A stretch of 59,035 bases of DNA from Parapedobacter tibetensis (GTDB lineage: Bacteria > Bacteroidota > Bacteroidia > Sphingobacteriales > Sphingobacteriaceae): the NCBI RefSeq assembly GCF_024704835.1, contig NZ_JAMXBE010000020.1:1-59035 (forward strand), read 5' to 3'. Made by a program: the position numbers and the translations under genes. Every line of letters starts with the position of its first letter. The first letter of the stretch is position 1. Under the pieces are notes generated by a model. The model did no database searches. It had not been told where the DNA came from and saw only the letters and a program-made list of their open reading frames with translations. Below are positions 1 to 10,053 of this stretch, piece by piece.

Positions 1-2292
1 CGCCAACTCCCAATTGTCTTTACCTAATTCAATAAGCCGCTGGCTTAACCGTACAATGTCTTGGAAATGCACATTCACATCCACCATACCATGGCACATC
101 AAGAGGTGGCCTTGTAATCCTTCTGCAAAATAGATGGGAGAAGAGCGTTTGTAAGCAATGGGGTCGGCAAACGGCTCATTCAGAATGTTTGCGGTATACC
201 CATGGTTATAATGTGCCCAATCGGTTACCGACCGTAAAGCTGCCCCTGCCGCAAACACTTCCGGTTCGTTAAATAGGGCCATCAATGTGATGAATCCACC
301 ATACGATCCCCCGTAGATACCGATATTCTTAGCATTTACACCGTATTTTTCTACCAGCAATTTCGCGCCATCCACCTGGTCACTGAGGTCCTTACCTCCC
401 ATATGCCGATAAATTCCGGTACGATGGTCGCGCCCATAACCCGAGCTGGCGGTATAGTCTATATCCAGTACGGTATAGCCCAGGTCTGCCAATAAGTTGT
501 GGAACATATATTCCCTAAAATATTGGCTCCACCAGTAATGTACATTTTGCAAGTACCCAGCGCCATGCACAAAGATTACGGCAGGTTTATTGGGTTTGGG
601 ATTAGCGGGTTGATAGAGACGGGCATATACCTCGTCGCCATGCCTATTTTCAAATGAAATCACTTCCGGCTCACGCCAAGGATAAGCATTGAATTCATCG
701 GTAAGTGACTCCGTGATTTTCACGGCCTGCGCGCCAGGTTTATTTTCTTGGAGGTACAGTTCCCATGGTTTATTTGAATAGGAATGGCGTATGGCCAGCC
801 ATTTTTCATCGGGAGAAAGGGAAATCTCATTGCCTCCTTTCATGTGGGTAAGCTTGGTGGCTTCGCCCCCTGCAACCGGGATACGATAAAAATGGGTAAT
901 CCCCGGATGCTCCATATTGGCCGTCAAATAAAAGTGCTTTTTATCTGTCGACAACTGTAGGCTCCGCACCTCCCATCGCCCCGAAGTAAGCTGCCACTTT
1001 TCACCCGTTCGCACGTTGGCGCTATAAGCATGCGAATGCCCAGAAGCCTCACTTTGGAAATAGATGGTTTCTGTATCGATCCATCCCACATTGCCTCCTC
1101 CCCAAGACCCGCCTATGCCGGGCCCTGCAATCCATGCCTCATCACGTTGCCGGTCAATCAAGTGCAATGATCCATCTTCGGGATCCAACCGCATAATCCA
1201 CCTATCCTTATTGTCGGCTGCCGTTATGACCACAAAAGCTAGCGTGCCAGCTTCGTTCCACGCCACTTGGCTTACATGTACTTGCCGGTCCTCATTTTCC
1301 TCCAATATCGCGGCTTTCTGCTCGGGATATTCGTCCCAGAAATCGGGCAGGTCTTTAATGCCCGGTATCGCTGTGGTATTCACCTTATATACGGTGTCAC
1401 GTTGCCTATCGTAAATGTATGTCTTGGATGTAGACAAGGCATTGCCCACTTTCGTTCGAGCAGAGATATCTTCTGTATAACTAGATTCGGTCACATAATT
1501 GGGCACGATGGTATTTTTATTGCCTTCCGCACGCGATGTAACCCGGTATGTGATGTATCGTTCACTTGGATCCAGTTGCTGCATGGACAGCATGTCTTCA
1601 CCGATATGGATTAGCTTTACATCCGGTGCCGGGCGATTGGAGCGCCGCTGCTCGTTCCTGACCGAGTCTCGTCTTTTCCTATCTTTCAACACGTCAAACA
1701 GCTCAAGTTGATCATTTTGCACCCATTTGTTTTGTGCGGTTATTTGGCCCGCACGGTCACGTTGCCTACCCCCAGACGTGGCTCCTCCCTTGTTGAAATT
1801 GCTAAGCTGCACCAATTCATGTTTATCCAGTGAAATGGCAAATAGGTTGTCACCCTGCAGGAAGATTACATGCTTATCGTCCTTGCCAAAACGTGGGGCA
1901 CTTTCCTGCGCCGTTGTATGGGTTAGACGTGTTTCATCCCCCGATTTCAATTCCCGCATATAAATGTCGCCATCTCGCTCGAACAAAATCCGGCTTCGCG
2001 ACTTGTTATACGTGTATTGGCGAATGATCGCCTTCCGATCATGATCGTTTACTTTCTCGGGCGTACGGTTTTTGGTCGAAATGCGATACAACGATGCTAA
2101 ATCTGCTGCTTCCGGATTCCAATTGAAATAAAGCCGGCCAGTACCCAGATCCCAGGACACGTTTTCAGGAGTGGAACCTATCCATTTAGGATCCTGCATG
2201 ATTTTTTCGACTGTGAGTGCCGAATGCTGTGCGTATGTTGGTAAATATAGGCCAACGAAAGCGACGATAACTAATTTTTTATACATCAACAT
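1..2292 (-). CDS. Secreted S9 (DPP IV-like) peptidase, C-terminus cut by window edge
   Basis: Prolyl-oligopeptidase-family serine peptidase, probably a periplasmic or surface dipeptidyl peptidase. The first 764 codons lie in the window. The N-terminus (MLMYKKLVIVAFVGLYLPTYA) reads as a signal peptide; a second ATG two codons downstream (2286) is equally possible. The nucleophile motif GGSYGGF is present, with Ser codon at 304-306 (residue 663). The HGMVDVNVHF stretch near positions 75-105 carries the expected catalytic Asp. The window ends at NWELA, just before the region where the family has its catalytic His. The large beta-propeller N-terminal half is typical of DPP IV (S9B). It is 131 nt downstream of the amine operon and on the same strand, but nothing ties it to that pathway. 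Confidence 0.88.
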   Translation of the reverse strand, partial: MLMYKKLVIVAFVGLYLPTYAQHSALTVEKIMQDPKWIGSTPENVSWDLGTGRLYFNWNPEAADLASLYRISTKNRTPEKVNDHDRKAIIRQYTYNKSRSRILFERDGDIYMRELKSGDETRLTHTTAQESAPRFGKDDKHVIFLQGDNLFAISLDKHELVQLSNFNKGGATSGGRQRDRAGQITAQNKWVQNDQLELFDVLKDRKRRDSVRNEQRRSNRPAPDVKLIHIGEDMLSMQQLDPSERYITYRVTSRAEGNKNTIVPNYVTESSYTEDISARTKVGNALSTSKTYIYDRQRDTVYKVNTTAIPGIKDLPDFWDEYPEQKAAILEENEDRQVHVSQVAWNEAGTLAFVVITAADNKDRWIMRLDPEDGSLHLIDRQRDEAWIAGPGIGGSWGGGNVGWIDTETIYFQSEASGHSHAYSANVRTGEKWQLTSGRWEVRSLQLSTDKKHFYLTANMEHPGITHFYRIPVAGGEATKLTHMKGGNEISLSPDEKWLAIRHSYSNKPWELYLQENKPGAQAVKITESLTDEFNAYPWREPEVISFENRHGDEVYARLYQPANPKPNKPAVIFVHGAGYLQNVHYWWSQYFREYMFHNLLADLGYTVLDIDYTASSGYGRDHRTGIYRHMGGKDLSDQVDGAKLLVEKYGVNAKNIGIYGGSYGGFITLMALFNEPEVFAAGAALRSVTDWAHYNHGYTANILNEPFADPIAYKRSSPIYFAEGLQGHLLMCHGMVDVNVHFQDIVRLSQRLIELGKDNWELA

Positions 2293-2423
2293 GATGGTCT
2301 TTGAGGTTGGAAAACTACTGGCTAATGTAATTACTTTTTAAATAATCGAGATGTAACAATTTGGATTGAGAGCCCATCTGCCCCGTATAAGGATCGGTTT
2401 TGGTATGTTTGTCGGACTCGAAA

Positions 2424-3788
2424 TCAACCATTCAGATGCCAAGCCTTGGGTTTGGTAAATGCCCGCAGTCCTTGGTGCGACAAGGTAGCGCCTATTCCGG
2501 AATGCCGGCGACCACTCCATGGTAGGGCGGCACTCACACGATCGCAGCAATTCCAGTAAGCCGACCCGACATCGAGCCGAGAGAGTATAGCCGTCGCCCG
2601 GGTTTTATCTTGCGTATACACCCCTGCCGTGAGGCCATAGGCGGTATCCTGCATCAACGTAAGCGCCTCATTGTCATCTGCCACTTTCATGATGCCGATG
2701 ATAGGGCCAAAACTCTCTTCGCGCATGACTGCCATGCGATGGTCTACATCTACCAGCACGGTAGGTGCAAAATAATACCCCTTCCCTTCCAACCGATGGC
2801 CTCCCGTCACTACCTTAGCCCCTTTAGTTACCGCATCGGCAACCTGTTCTTCCAGTATACCTATTTGATTGGGACGGGTGAGTGGCCCGAAGTATATGCC
2901 TTCATCGGTCGGACTCCCTATTTTCCAAGAGTTTATCTCCGCCGTGAAAGCCGCTACATACGCTTCATAAACCTTTTCATGTACGTATATCCGCTCTACC
3001 GAGCAGCAGCTTTGCCCATTGTTGTAAAACGCACCATCAGCCGTGGCCGCGGCTACAGCTCCAATATCATCTAAGTTATCCGTGATATAAATAGGATCCT
3101 TGCCCCCGAGCTCCAACTGGCAAGGCACCATCTTTGGGGCTACTTGCTCGTAGATGAACTTACCCGTTGCATGGGACCCTGTAAAGAAGTACCCATCTAA
3201 TTCCATTCCCAAAAGCATCTTTCCCACTCCGCCTGCACCCATGGCCACTTGAAAAGCTCCATCAGGCACCCCGGCCCGTTTCAGTAGCCTCTCGATCTGC
3301 AACCCCGTTTGGGTGGCATATTCCGATGGCTTGTATAAGACCGCATTTCCAGCCAACAAGGCAGGCACAAATACATTTACCCCAACGAGATAGGGATAGT
3401 TCCAAGCGGAGATGTTGCCTACCACACCCAAGGGTTCGTAGCGGATTATTTCCTCACGAGTACCATTGGATACCATCGTTTCATCCGACAAATACCGCAC
3501 TGCATGCTCAGCCAACCAAGCAATACGGCCGATAGCTCCTTTAACCTCATTCTTCGCCTGCCATAGCGGCTTACCTGTTTCCGCGGTCAACGTGGCTGCC
3601 AACATAGCCGTGTTCGACTCCAACAGTTCCATGAATTGTTTTATGATATCTACGCGTTCCAGCAGTGTTTTACGCGACCAGTGGGGCTGGCCAGCTCTTA
3701 ACAACAGGTATTTAGCGGATAGGGTCTCCGCTGTGTCTTCCTCCAGTTCCACTAAGATTTCTTCCGTAGCAGGATTAATGACCTTCAT
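2424..3788 (-). CDS. NAD(P)-dependent aldehyde dehydrogenase of the gamma-glutamyl amine operon
   Basis: 454-residue aldehyde dehydrogenase. Visible landmarks are catalytic Asn130 in SAWNYPY, the nucleotide-site FTGSHATGK (202-210), general base Glu226 in ELGGK and nucleophile Cys261 in NNGQSC. It is the last gene of a five-gene minus-strand operon and overlaps the preceding amidotransferase gene by 14 bp, so the two are probably translationally coupled. In context it would oxidise the gamma-glutamyl aldehyde made by the neighbouring alcohol dehydrogenase to the acid. The substrate is inferred from neighbours only; the family itself is broad. Confidence 0.88.
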   Translation of the reverse strand: MKVINPATEEILVELEEDTAETLSAKYLLLRAGQPHWSRKTLLERVDIIKQFMELLESNTAMLAATLTAETGKPLWQAKNEVKGAIGRIAWLAEHAVRYLSDETMVSNGTREEIIRYEPLGVVGNISAWNYPYLVGVNVFVPALLAGNAVLYKPSEYATQTGLQIERLLKRAGVPDGAFQVAMGAGGVGKMLLGMELDGYFFTGSHATGKFIYEQVAPKMVPCQLELGGKDPIYITDNLDDIGAVAAATADGAFYNNGQSCCSVERIYVHEKVYEAYVAAFTAEINSWKIGSPTDEGIYFGPLTRPNQIGILEEQVADAVTKGAKVVTGGHRLEGKGYYFAPTVLVDVDHRMAVMREESFGPIIGIMKVADDNEALTLMQDTAYGLTAGVYTQDKTRATAILSRLDVGSAYWNCCDRVSAALPWSGRRHSGIGATLSHQGLRAFTKPKAWHLNG

Positions 3789-4500
3789 GCGTTTTATGAT
3801 TAAATTCCTTCACTTCTTTTATAAACGTTTCACGAATGTTTTTCACAAACGGGGCTTCGTGGTCTTCCATTCTTTCTGGATGCCACTGTACCAAGCACAT
3901 AAACGCGTGTTTCTGTAGCTCCTTCCACTCCAAAGCCTCTACCACACCGTCTATGGACATGGCCGAGGCCGCCAACCCTTTGCCGATTTTGCCTGCGCTT
4001 TGGTGGTGCAAGCTGTTGACGGTGCCCTCCGATTGACCGATTATTCCATATAGCTGCGAATGATTGTCCACATAAATGGTGTGGTCCCGTTCCTTGCCAT
4101 CTGGTAGTTTCGTTGCGTGGTCAAATTTCCCCCAGCTTGGTATGTCGGGAATCAATGTGCCCCCATGGAATACGTTGATGAGTTGTAGCCCCCGGCATAC
4201 GCCCAACAAAGGCATGGGTCTATTGAGTGTATATCGCAGCAATTGGAATTCAAATTCATCGCGGCGTTCATCGAAATCAGGCGGTGAGCAATAGGATAGG
4301 TATTCCAACTTGCCATAATAGGATGGGTGTACATCTTCCCCCCCTGTAAATACCAGACCTTGGCACTTCTCTACCTCGCCAAAATTATCCAACGCATACC
4401 CCAGCCGGATGATTTCCACATCCGCAGCGTGGCCAACTACCCAATCGGCATACTGTTCATACATCCGACCATCCGTCATTCCAATTATTAACTTACTCAT
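3775..4500 (-). CDS. Class I glutamine amidotransferase-type gamma-glutamyl hydrolase (PuuD-like)
   Basis: 241-residue peptidase C26-type hydrolase. The nucleophile elbow is LLGVCRGLQL with Cys102, and the partner residues are His207 and Glu209 in VQWHPER. GGEDV at 53-57 matches the oxyanion region of PuuD proteins, which cleave gamma-glutamyl-GABA. Its start overlaps the stop of the alcohol dehydrogenase gene by 4 bp (ATGA). In this operon the likely reaction is release of glutamate from a gamma-glutamylated amino acid, gamma-glutamylglycine if ethanolamine is the starting amine. That product assignment is inference. Confidence 0.85.
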   Translation of the reverse strand: MSKLIIGMTDGRMYEQYADWVVGHAADVEIIRLGYALDNFGEVEKCQGLVFTGGEDVHPSYYGKLEYLSYCSPPDFDERRDEFEFQLLRYTLNRPMPLLGVCRGLQLINVFHGGTLIPDIPSWGKFDHATKLPDGKERDHTIYVDNHSQLYGIIGQSEGTVNSLHHQSAGKIGKGLAASAMSIDGVVEALEWKELQKHAFMCLVQWHPERMEDHEAPFVKNIRETFIKEVKEFNHKTHEGH

Positions 4501-5645
4501 AAAGCCTGCTCGTATAATGCCTTAAAATCAGTGCGGCTCACCGGTTTGGGATTATTGGGATGGGCAAAGTCAGCAATGGCCATATCAGCCAACGTATCGA
4601 GCTGTTCCGATTTCACCCCGATATCACGCAAGCGGCTGGGTATGTGTATACGTTCATTGAGCTCCTTAATGTATTTCACCACCGCTTCACCGGTTTCTTC
4701 CTTCAATTCAAGCGTTCGCGCTATGCGCCTGAATTGCTCTTCACAACCGATGATATTGAACGCCATGCCATACGGAAGGTTCACCGCATTGGCCAGTCCA
4801 TGGTGTGTATCCAATAGCGAAGACAATGGGTGCGCCAGGGAGTGCACCACGCCGAGTCCTTTCTGGAAAGCTATGGCACCCATCATGGAAGCCAATAACA
4901 TATTGGCTCTTGATGTCTCATCAGGTTGTCCTACCGCGTTTTCGAGCGACCGCCCGATCATACGTATCCCTTCCAGCGCAATACCATCACATATCGGGTT
5001 CGGATTTTTGGCTAAAAATGCTTCAAGATTATGGGTTAATGCATCCATTCCTGTTGCCGCGGTGATGGGTGCCGGCAGGTCCATGGTCAAGAGCGGGTCG
5101 GCAAAGACCACCTTGGCCATCAGTTTTGGTGAAAAAAGGATTCGCTTTTGGTGGGTTTCATCATCGGCAATGATGGCACTCCTTCCTACCTCGCTACCTG
5201 TACCTGCCGTAGTGGGAATAGCAATGAAATGTGGCACATCATTCGTCACATAAACATCTCCTCCAATGAGGTCATCGTATTTGAATAAATCTTCCCGATG
5301 GTTTACACGAAGCGCGATTGCACGGGCAATATCCAATGCCGCTCCGCCACCGATCCCGATAATGCAATCGCGTTTGGTGTCATCCCATACCTGTGTTCCT
5401 TTGTAAACATCAGACTTTACGGGATTTTTATGGGTATCAGCAAACACTTCCACTCCGATACCCTTGGCCATGAGCTCATTCACAATGCCTTTGAAAAAGG
5501 GCAATTGGGCAATTACCGCATCCGTGACTACCAATGGCCGCGACAAATTTTGTTGCCGCAGGTAAGATGGCAGTTCTTTCACTGCACCGCAACCAAAACG
5601 GATGGTCGTGGGAATATTAAATTGTATGATTGGATCTATATTCAT
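4497..5645 (-). CDS. Iron-containing alcohol dehydrogenase
   Basis: 382-residue group III (iron-dependent) alcohol dehydrogenase. The dinucleotide-binding GGG motif is at 99-101 (IIGIGGGAALD). The four expected metal ligands are Asp201, His205, His268 and His282, with the same spacing as in FucO-type enzymes. It sits between the glutamine-synthetase-like ligase and the hydrolase. An alcohol dehydrogenase, rather than the amine oxidase of the Puu putrescine pathway, suggests that the glutamylated substrate carries a hydroxyl group. It is coupled to the next gene by an ATGA overlap. Confidence 0.9.
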   Translation of the reverse strand: MNIDPIIQFNIPTTIRFGCGAVKELPSYLRQQNLSRPLVVTDAVIAQLPFFKGIVNELMAKGIGVEVFADTHKNPVKSDVYKGTQVWDDTKRDCIIGIGGGAALDIARAIALRVNHREDLFKYDDLIGGDVYVTNDVPHFIAIPTTAGTGSEVGRSAIIADDETHQKRILFSPKLMAKVVFADPLLTMDLPAPITAATGMDALTHNLEAFLAKNPNPICDGIALEGIRMIGRSLENAVGQPDETSRANMLLASMMGAIAFQKGLGVVHSLAHPLSSLLDTHHGLANAVNLPYGMAFNIIGCEEQFRRIARTLELKEETGEAVVKYIKELNERIHIPSRLRDIGVKSEQLDTLADMAIADFAHPNNPKPVSRTDFKALYEQAL

Positions 5646-5715
5646 TTTTTATAGCTATCGGCTCTGGACTTCCAGTCCTCGGACTCTTGTCTTCGATTTT
5701 CCCAACTCCCCCACT

Positions 5716-7074
5716 TCAAATAATTTCAAAATACCGCTTCAATTCCCAATCGGTTACCGCCTTGGCGAATTGCTTCCATTCCCATTCTCGTGTACAACAA
5801 AAATGGTCAACAAACGCTTCACCGAAAAGTTCTTTCGCGATTTCGGAGTGTTTCATCTGCTGGGTCGATTCATATAAATTAGCCGGCAATGTACCATTTG
5901 ACTCATCACGGTATCCATTGCCTACGGTAGCGGGTTGGTTTAAGGTAAGGCCATGTTTGATACCGTATAAGCCCGAGGCCAAGCAAGCAGCCATGGCCAA
6001 GTATGGATTGGTATCTGAACCCACAACGCGGGTCTCCAATCGGGCCGATTTCTCCCCTTCTGATAGTACGCGCAAGGCCACGGTACGGTTATCTACCCCC
6101 CAGGTGCGCGTAGTGGGTGCCCATGCGCCTTCCACCAACCGTTTATAGCTGTTGACGTTGGGTGCATACATCGGTAGTACATGTGGCAAGCAATACAGTT
6201 GCCCAGCGATATACCGCTTCATGAGTGTGCTCATCTTTTGGGAATCGCCATCTTCATAAAACAAATTCCGTTTCGTTTCCCCATCCCACAAGCTTTGGTG
6301 CACATGCCCACTGCACCCCGGTAAGCTTTCGTTCCATTTAGCCATAAATGTGGCGATAATCCCATGTTTATAGCCAATTTCCTTAACCGCGGTTTTAAAC
6401 AGCACTGCCCTATCCGCCGCTTCCAACGCATGGGTATACGCAATGGCCGCCTCATATACACCAGGGCCTGTCTCTGTATGCAGCCCTTCCAATGGCACGT
6501 CAAAAGCTCTCAGCAACAAAAACAAATCACTGCTAAACTCATTTTTTAGTGAGCTCCTCAAGATGGAATATCCAAACATCCCCGGTGTCAATGGCTTCAA
6601 CCCCTGAAAGCTTTTCTGATACAAGCTATCCGGCGTTTCGGAGAAGTTGAACCATTCAAACTCCTGAGCAAAAAAAGGTTTGAATCCCATTTCATGGCAC
6701 TTCCCGATAACTTTACGGAGCAGCTGCCGGGGGCAAACGGGGGCAGCGTTTCCCTCCTCGTCCACAAAATCGCCCAGTAAAAAGGGCAGTTCATTTTCCC
6801 AAGGGATCTTCCGGAACGTATTGCCATCCAGCTGGAGTTGCATATCCGGATAACCTGTATGCCAACCTGTAAACCGGGCATTGTCATAAGCCAAGTCACT
6901 TGAATCCCAACCGAAAACCACATCGCAAAAACCCAATCCTTTGTCGGCTACCGTGTTGAATTTCTCGGCAGAAATATATTTCCCCCGTAGTACGCCATCA
7001 ATGTCACAGGCCGCCAATTTGACTTTTGACGCCGGATGGACATTGATATATTCCTTAATCTGTTGAACTATCAT
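5716..7074 (-). CDS. Glutamine-synthetase-family gamma-glutamyl-amine ligase (PuuA/GlnA4-like)
   Basis: ATP-dependent ligase of the glutamine synthetase family, 453 residues from the chosen start MIVQQIKEY at 7074. This start makes a 4-bp ATGA overlap with the permease stop; an upstream start at 7143 would run deep into the permease gene. Active-site blocks are present in variant form: ETGPGVYEAAI, GCSGHVHQSL, NSYKRLVEGAWAP and RLETRVVGSDTNPYLAMAA. The operon lacks ammonia-assimilation genes and contains a hydrolase, so it probably glutamylates an amine rather than making glutamine. By gene context the amine is ethanolamine, which is inference. Confidence 0.85.
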   Translation of the reverse strand: MIVQQIKEYINVHPASKVKLAACDIDGVLRGKYISAEKFNTVADKGLGFCDVVFGWDSSDLAYDNARFTGWHTGYPDMQLQLDGNTFRKIPWENELPFLLGDFVDEEGNAAPVCPRQLLRKVIGKCHEMGFKPFFAQEFEWFNFSETPDSLYQKSFQGLKPLTPGMFGYSILRSSLKNEFSSDLFLLLRAFDVPLEGLHTETGPGVYEAAIAYTHALEAADRAVLFKTAVKEIGYKHGIIATFMAKWNESLPGCSGHVHQSLWDGETKRNLFYEDGDSQKMSTLMKRYIAGQLYCLPHVLPMYAPNVNSYKRLVEGAWAPTTRTWGVDNRTVALRVLSEGEKSARLETRVVGSDTNPYLAMAACLASGLYGIKHGLTLNQPATVGNGYRDESNGTLPANLYESTQQMKHSEIAKELFGEAFVDHFCCTREWEWKQFAKAVTDWELKRYFEII

Positions 7075-8375
7075 CGCCTGAAGTGTTTGAAAAGACCATA
7101 AAACACGCCTAAAATAGCTATGTAAATTAAACCAATTTCCCAATTATAAACAAACATGGCTATCAGGGATATGCTGCCCACCACAAGCACAATACCTGGA
7201 AATACCGGATACATTGGCACCCGGAAAGGCCGCTCCAACGCAGGTTCCTGCTTCCGTAAGCGAATAAGCGCCACCATAGCAATCACATAGAGCGTGAGCG
7301 CCCCGAAGACGGCCATGGTGATGATTTCTCCCGTTCGCCCAGAAAACAAAGCCAGCAGACCCACCACCATATTACCCAACAGCGCATAAGCGGGTGTGCG
7401 GAACTTATTGGATACCCTGCCGAAAATACTGGGGAAATTACGCGCTTTGCCCATTTCATAGGTCGATCGCCCGGCGGCTAATATCAGTCCGTGGAATGAT
7501 GCCACCAACCCGAATAACCCCACAGTAATCAGTAGGTGGTACATCAGGTGGTTATCGCCTGTCACGATGGAAAGCGCCAAGGGCAAGGGCGAATCTGATG
7601 TTGCTCCACTTACGCCATTTTGATAAACAATGGCTTCCCAACCACCTACTCCCACCGACGATATAAAAACCAACGCGCACAGCATGGCGAGGGTAAAGAT
7701 GGCCCAACCAAAACCTTTCTGGATGTCACGTTGCGGGTTTTTGGTTTCCTCGGCCACATTGGCAATGCCTTCGATACCGAGGAAGAACCAAATGGCAAAA
7801 GGGATAGCAGCGAATACACCCGACCATCCATTTGGAAAAGCATTTCGGCTCAGGTTGGCTGCGTCGAAGTTTGGCGTAACGATGCCGACAAAAAGCAGCA
7901 ATTCGCCAACAGCCAGTACGGTGATGACCATTTCGAAGATGGCCGCTACCTTGACACCAATGATATTGAGCCCGGTGAACAACAGGTAGGCAACAACTGC
8001 ACTGGCAATAATGGGTACATCTGGGAAAAAAGCATTGAAATATGCGCCGATGGCAAAGGCAATGGCCGGAGGGGCAAACACAAACTCCACGGTTTGGGCA
8101 ATACCCGCAATAAATGCAACATTCTTGCCAAGGGCACGTTCAGCATAATCAAACACTCCCCCAGCCTTGGGGATGGCACAAGCCAGTTCCGAATAGCTGA
8201 AGGTAAAGGTAATGTACATCAGCATCACGGCTACCGTGGCTATGGCCATGCCCAGCGTGCCCCCCTTTTCCAAGCCCAAATTCCAACCGAAATACATGCC
8301 GGAAATCACGTAGCCCACCCCCAGTGCCCAGAGTGCAAAGGGGGAGAGCGTTTTTTGTAGGTTTACTGTACTCAT
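7071..8375 (-). CDS. APC-family permease, ethanolamine permease type
   Basis: 434-residue integral membrane transporter with about twelve hydrophobic segments. The N-terminal block GYVISGMYFGWNLG and the block FVFAPPAIAFAIGAYFNAFFP are typical of the ethanolamine permease branch of the amino acid-polyamine-organocation superfamily. It is the first gene of the minus-strand operon, so uptake and glutamylation are co-transcribed. The 291 nt between this start and the divergent gene at 8667 must hold the operon promoter; I see no clear paired -33/-7 elements there for this direction. Confidence 0.87.
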   Translation of the reverse strand: MSTVNLQKTLSPFALWALGVGYVISGMYFGWNLGLEKGGTLGMAIATVAVMLMYITFTFSYSELACAIPKAGGVFDYAERALGKNVAFIAGIAQTVEFVFAPPAIAFAIGAYFNAFFPDVPIIASAVVAYLLFTGLNIIGVKVAAIFEMVITVLAVGELLLFVGIVTPNFDAANLSRNAFPNGWSGVFAAIPFAIWFFLGIEGIANVAEETKNPQRDIQKGFGWAIFTLAMLCALVFISSVGVGGWEAIVYQNGVSGATSDSPLPLALSIVTGDNHLMYHLLITVGLFGLVASFHGLILAAGRSTYEMGKARNFPSIFGRVSNKFRTPAYALLGNMVVGLLALFSGRTGEIITMAVFGALTLYVIAMVALIRLRKQEPALERPFRVPMYPVFPGIVLVVGSISLIAMFVYNWEIGLIYIAILGVFYGLFKHFRR

Positions 8376-8666
8376 TTGTTGAGTTTTAATGTTGGAAGAC
8401 GGAAAACCGAAGACCGAAATTGGAGGATCAAGGACCAGAGCCAGGAGATCGAAGTCAGAAGGCTTACTGCTTCAAAGGGTTCCTATGCCCCGCTAAATAT
8501 AGGAAAAATACTTAATCCATTAAACGCTGTGGTGTTCGGCAGGGGCACAATGTTAATATAGATGCTAGATTAGTGAATTTAGATATGTAGTTTTGTGTTA
8601 TGTATTAAGGAAACAGGTTGAAATATAGTTAGAACCTGTTGCTGGACAGTATAAACTTAATTATGT

Positions 8667-10040
8667 ATGACACGCTCACTTCGTATTTTAACGTTAATAC
8701 TTACCTCGTTCATACTGTCTTGCAATTCCGGATCAACGGAAAAAGAGGATGGAAAATTAGACAACACGGTTCCAACAGTAGTTACGGCCGATATAGAAGC
8801 GGGGATTAAAGCCCACATAGACGAACAAGTAAAAAAGGGCGGCGGGTATTTCCACATGAAAACAGCTGACAAAGATTTAAAACTGGAGTTGGTACGCGTA
8901 CACACCGAATACCTTGCCAATTTGGGGCCACGTAGTCATTTTGCCTGTGTGGACCTTGCCGATGTAAGTGGCGATGTGTATGATGTTGATTTTTTCTTGG
9001 AGGGTGATCCCGGCGAAATGAACGTTACAAAAACAACCCTGCACAAGTTAAACGGGAAACCTTTTTACACATGGAAGCAGCACAAAGATAAAACGTGGCA
9101 TAGGGTTCCCGTTGAAGCTGCTTCAAATGAACTATTGGGGGTTATAGAAGGGGTGGATACGTTTGAATTCCGTTACGAGGTTACCCTGCCCGAAATGAAA
9201 GACAATGCTAAAATGTGGGTGCCTGTACCGGGTAGCAACCGTTTTCAAACGGTTGAATTACGATCGATTGAAGTTCCCGGAAAACACAAAATGCTAGAAG
9301 AAAAAAAATACGGCAATACGATCATGTACATGGAGTTTTCCCCTGAGGATAGTGGCAAAAAAGTAGCATTGGTTTATCAGGTAACAAGTCACGAAAAGAA
9401 CCCATATGAAGAAGCAACTACCAATCCCGGCCGCTATTTGGAGGCTAATTCACTATTGCCTGTTGATGACCGTTTCAGAAAGCTGGCGGACTCTATCATA
9501 GCCCAGAAAAAAGACGAAAACACCCTGATGCAAGCCCGTGCGCTATACGATCATATTATAGATAATATGCGCTATATGAAATTTGGCGAGTTTGGTACCG
9601 GCGATGCGGTTTATGCCTGCGATGCCCTTACAGGTAACTGTACCGAATTTCACTCGCTTTTTATTTCCTTGGCAAGATCGGCAGATATACCTGCACGTTT
9701 TGCTATAGGAGCGGCTATTCCCGCTGAACGCGATGAAGGAGGTATTGACGGTTATCACTGCTGGGCAGAGTTTTATGCGGAAGGAAAATGGTGGCCTATA
9801 GACATCAGTGAAGCCAATAAGTATACGGCACTTGCTACCTATTATTTTGGCCGTAACCCGGCAAACCGTATCGAATTCAGTCGCGGGCGCGATTTAAAAG
9901 TAGAACCAGGGCCCAATTCGGGGGCAATCAATTTTTTTGCTTACCCCGTTTTGGAAGTTGGGGGTACTCCGGTAGCCGCAGCGACATTCTTTTCGTTTAA
10001 CAGAAAAAAAATGGAACTAACAGCCAACTCAAAGTCATAA
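8667..10040 (+). CDS. Transglutaminase-like lipoprotein
   Basis: 457-residue exported protein. The lipobox ends FILSC with Cys19, so it is probably a membrane-anchored lipoprotein. The C-terminal transglutaminase-like core shows the papain-type triad: Cys325 in TGNCTEFHSLF, His364 in GYHCWAEF and Asp379 in PIDISEA. The middle part (about 150-250) looks like the beta-rich domain that often precedes this core. The role could be proteolysis or crosslinking at the envelope; no substrate is evident. It is transcribed divergently from the permease operon. TAGTTTTG at 8588-8595 fits a Bacteroidota -7 box, without a convincing -33 partner. Confidence 0.8.
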   Translation: MTRSLRILTLILTSFILSCNSGSTEKEDGKLDNTVPTVVTADIEAGIKAHIDEQVKKGGGYFHMKTADKDLKLELVRVHTEYLANLGPRSHFACVDLADVSGDVYDVDFFLEGDPGEMNVTKTTLHKLNGKPFYTWKQHKDKTWHRVPVEAASNELLGVIEGVDTFEFRYEVTLPEMKDNAKMWVPVPGSNRFQTVELRSIEVPGKHKMLEEKKYGNTIMYMEFSPEDSGKKVALVYQVTSHEKNPYEEATTNPGRYLEANSLLPVDDRFRKLADSIIAQKKDENTLMQARALYDHIIDNMRYMKFGEFGTGDAVYACDALTGNCTEFHSLFISLARSADIPARFAIGAAIPAERDEGGIDGYHCWAEFYAEGKWWPIDISEANKYTALATYYFGRNPANRIEFSRGRDLKVEPGPNSGAINFFAYPVLEVGGTPVAAATFFSFNRKKMELTANSKS

Positions 10041-10053
10041 AAAAGTTAATTCC

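Noticed and set aside
1064-2027. Plus-strand ORFs over the first 2 kb
   Set aside because: They are antisense shadows of the S9 peptidase, which runs off the window edge and is open for 764 codons.
2424-8375. Puu putrescine pathway
   Set aside because: There is no PuuB-type FAD oxidase, and the permease and alcohol dehydrogenase point to an amino alcohol. Retained only as an alternative.
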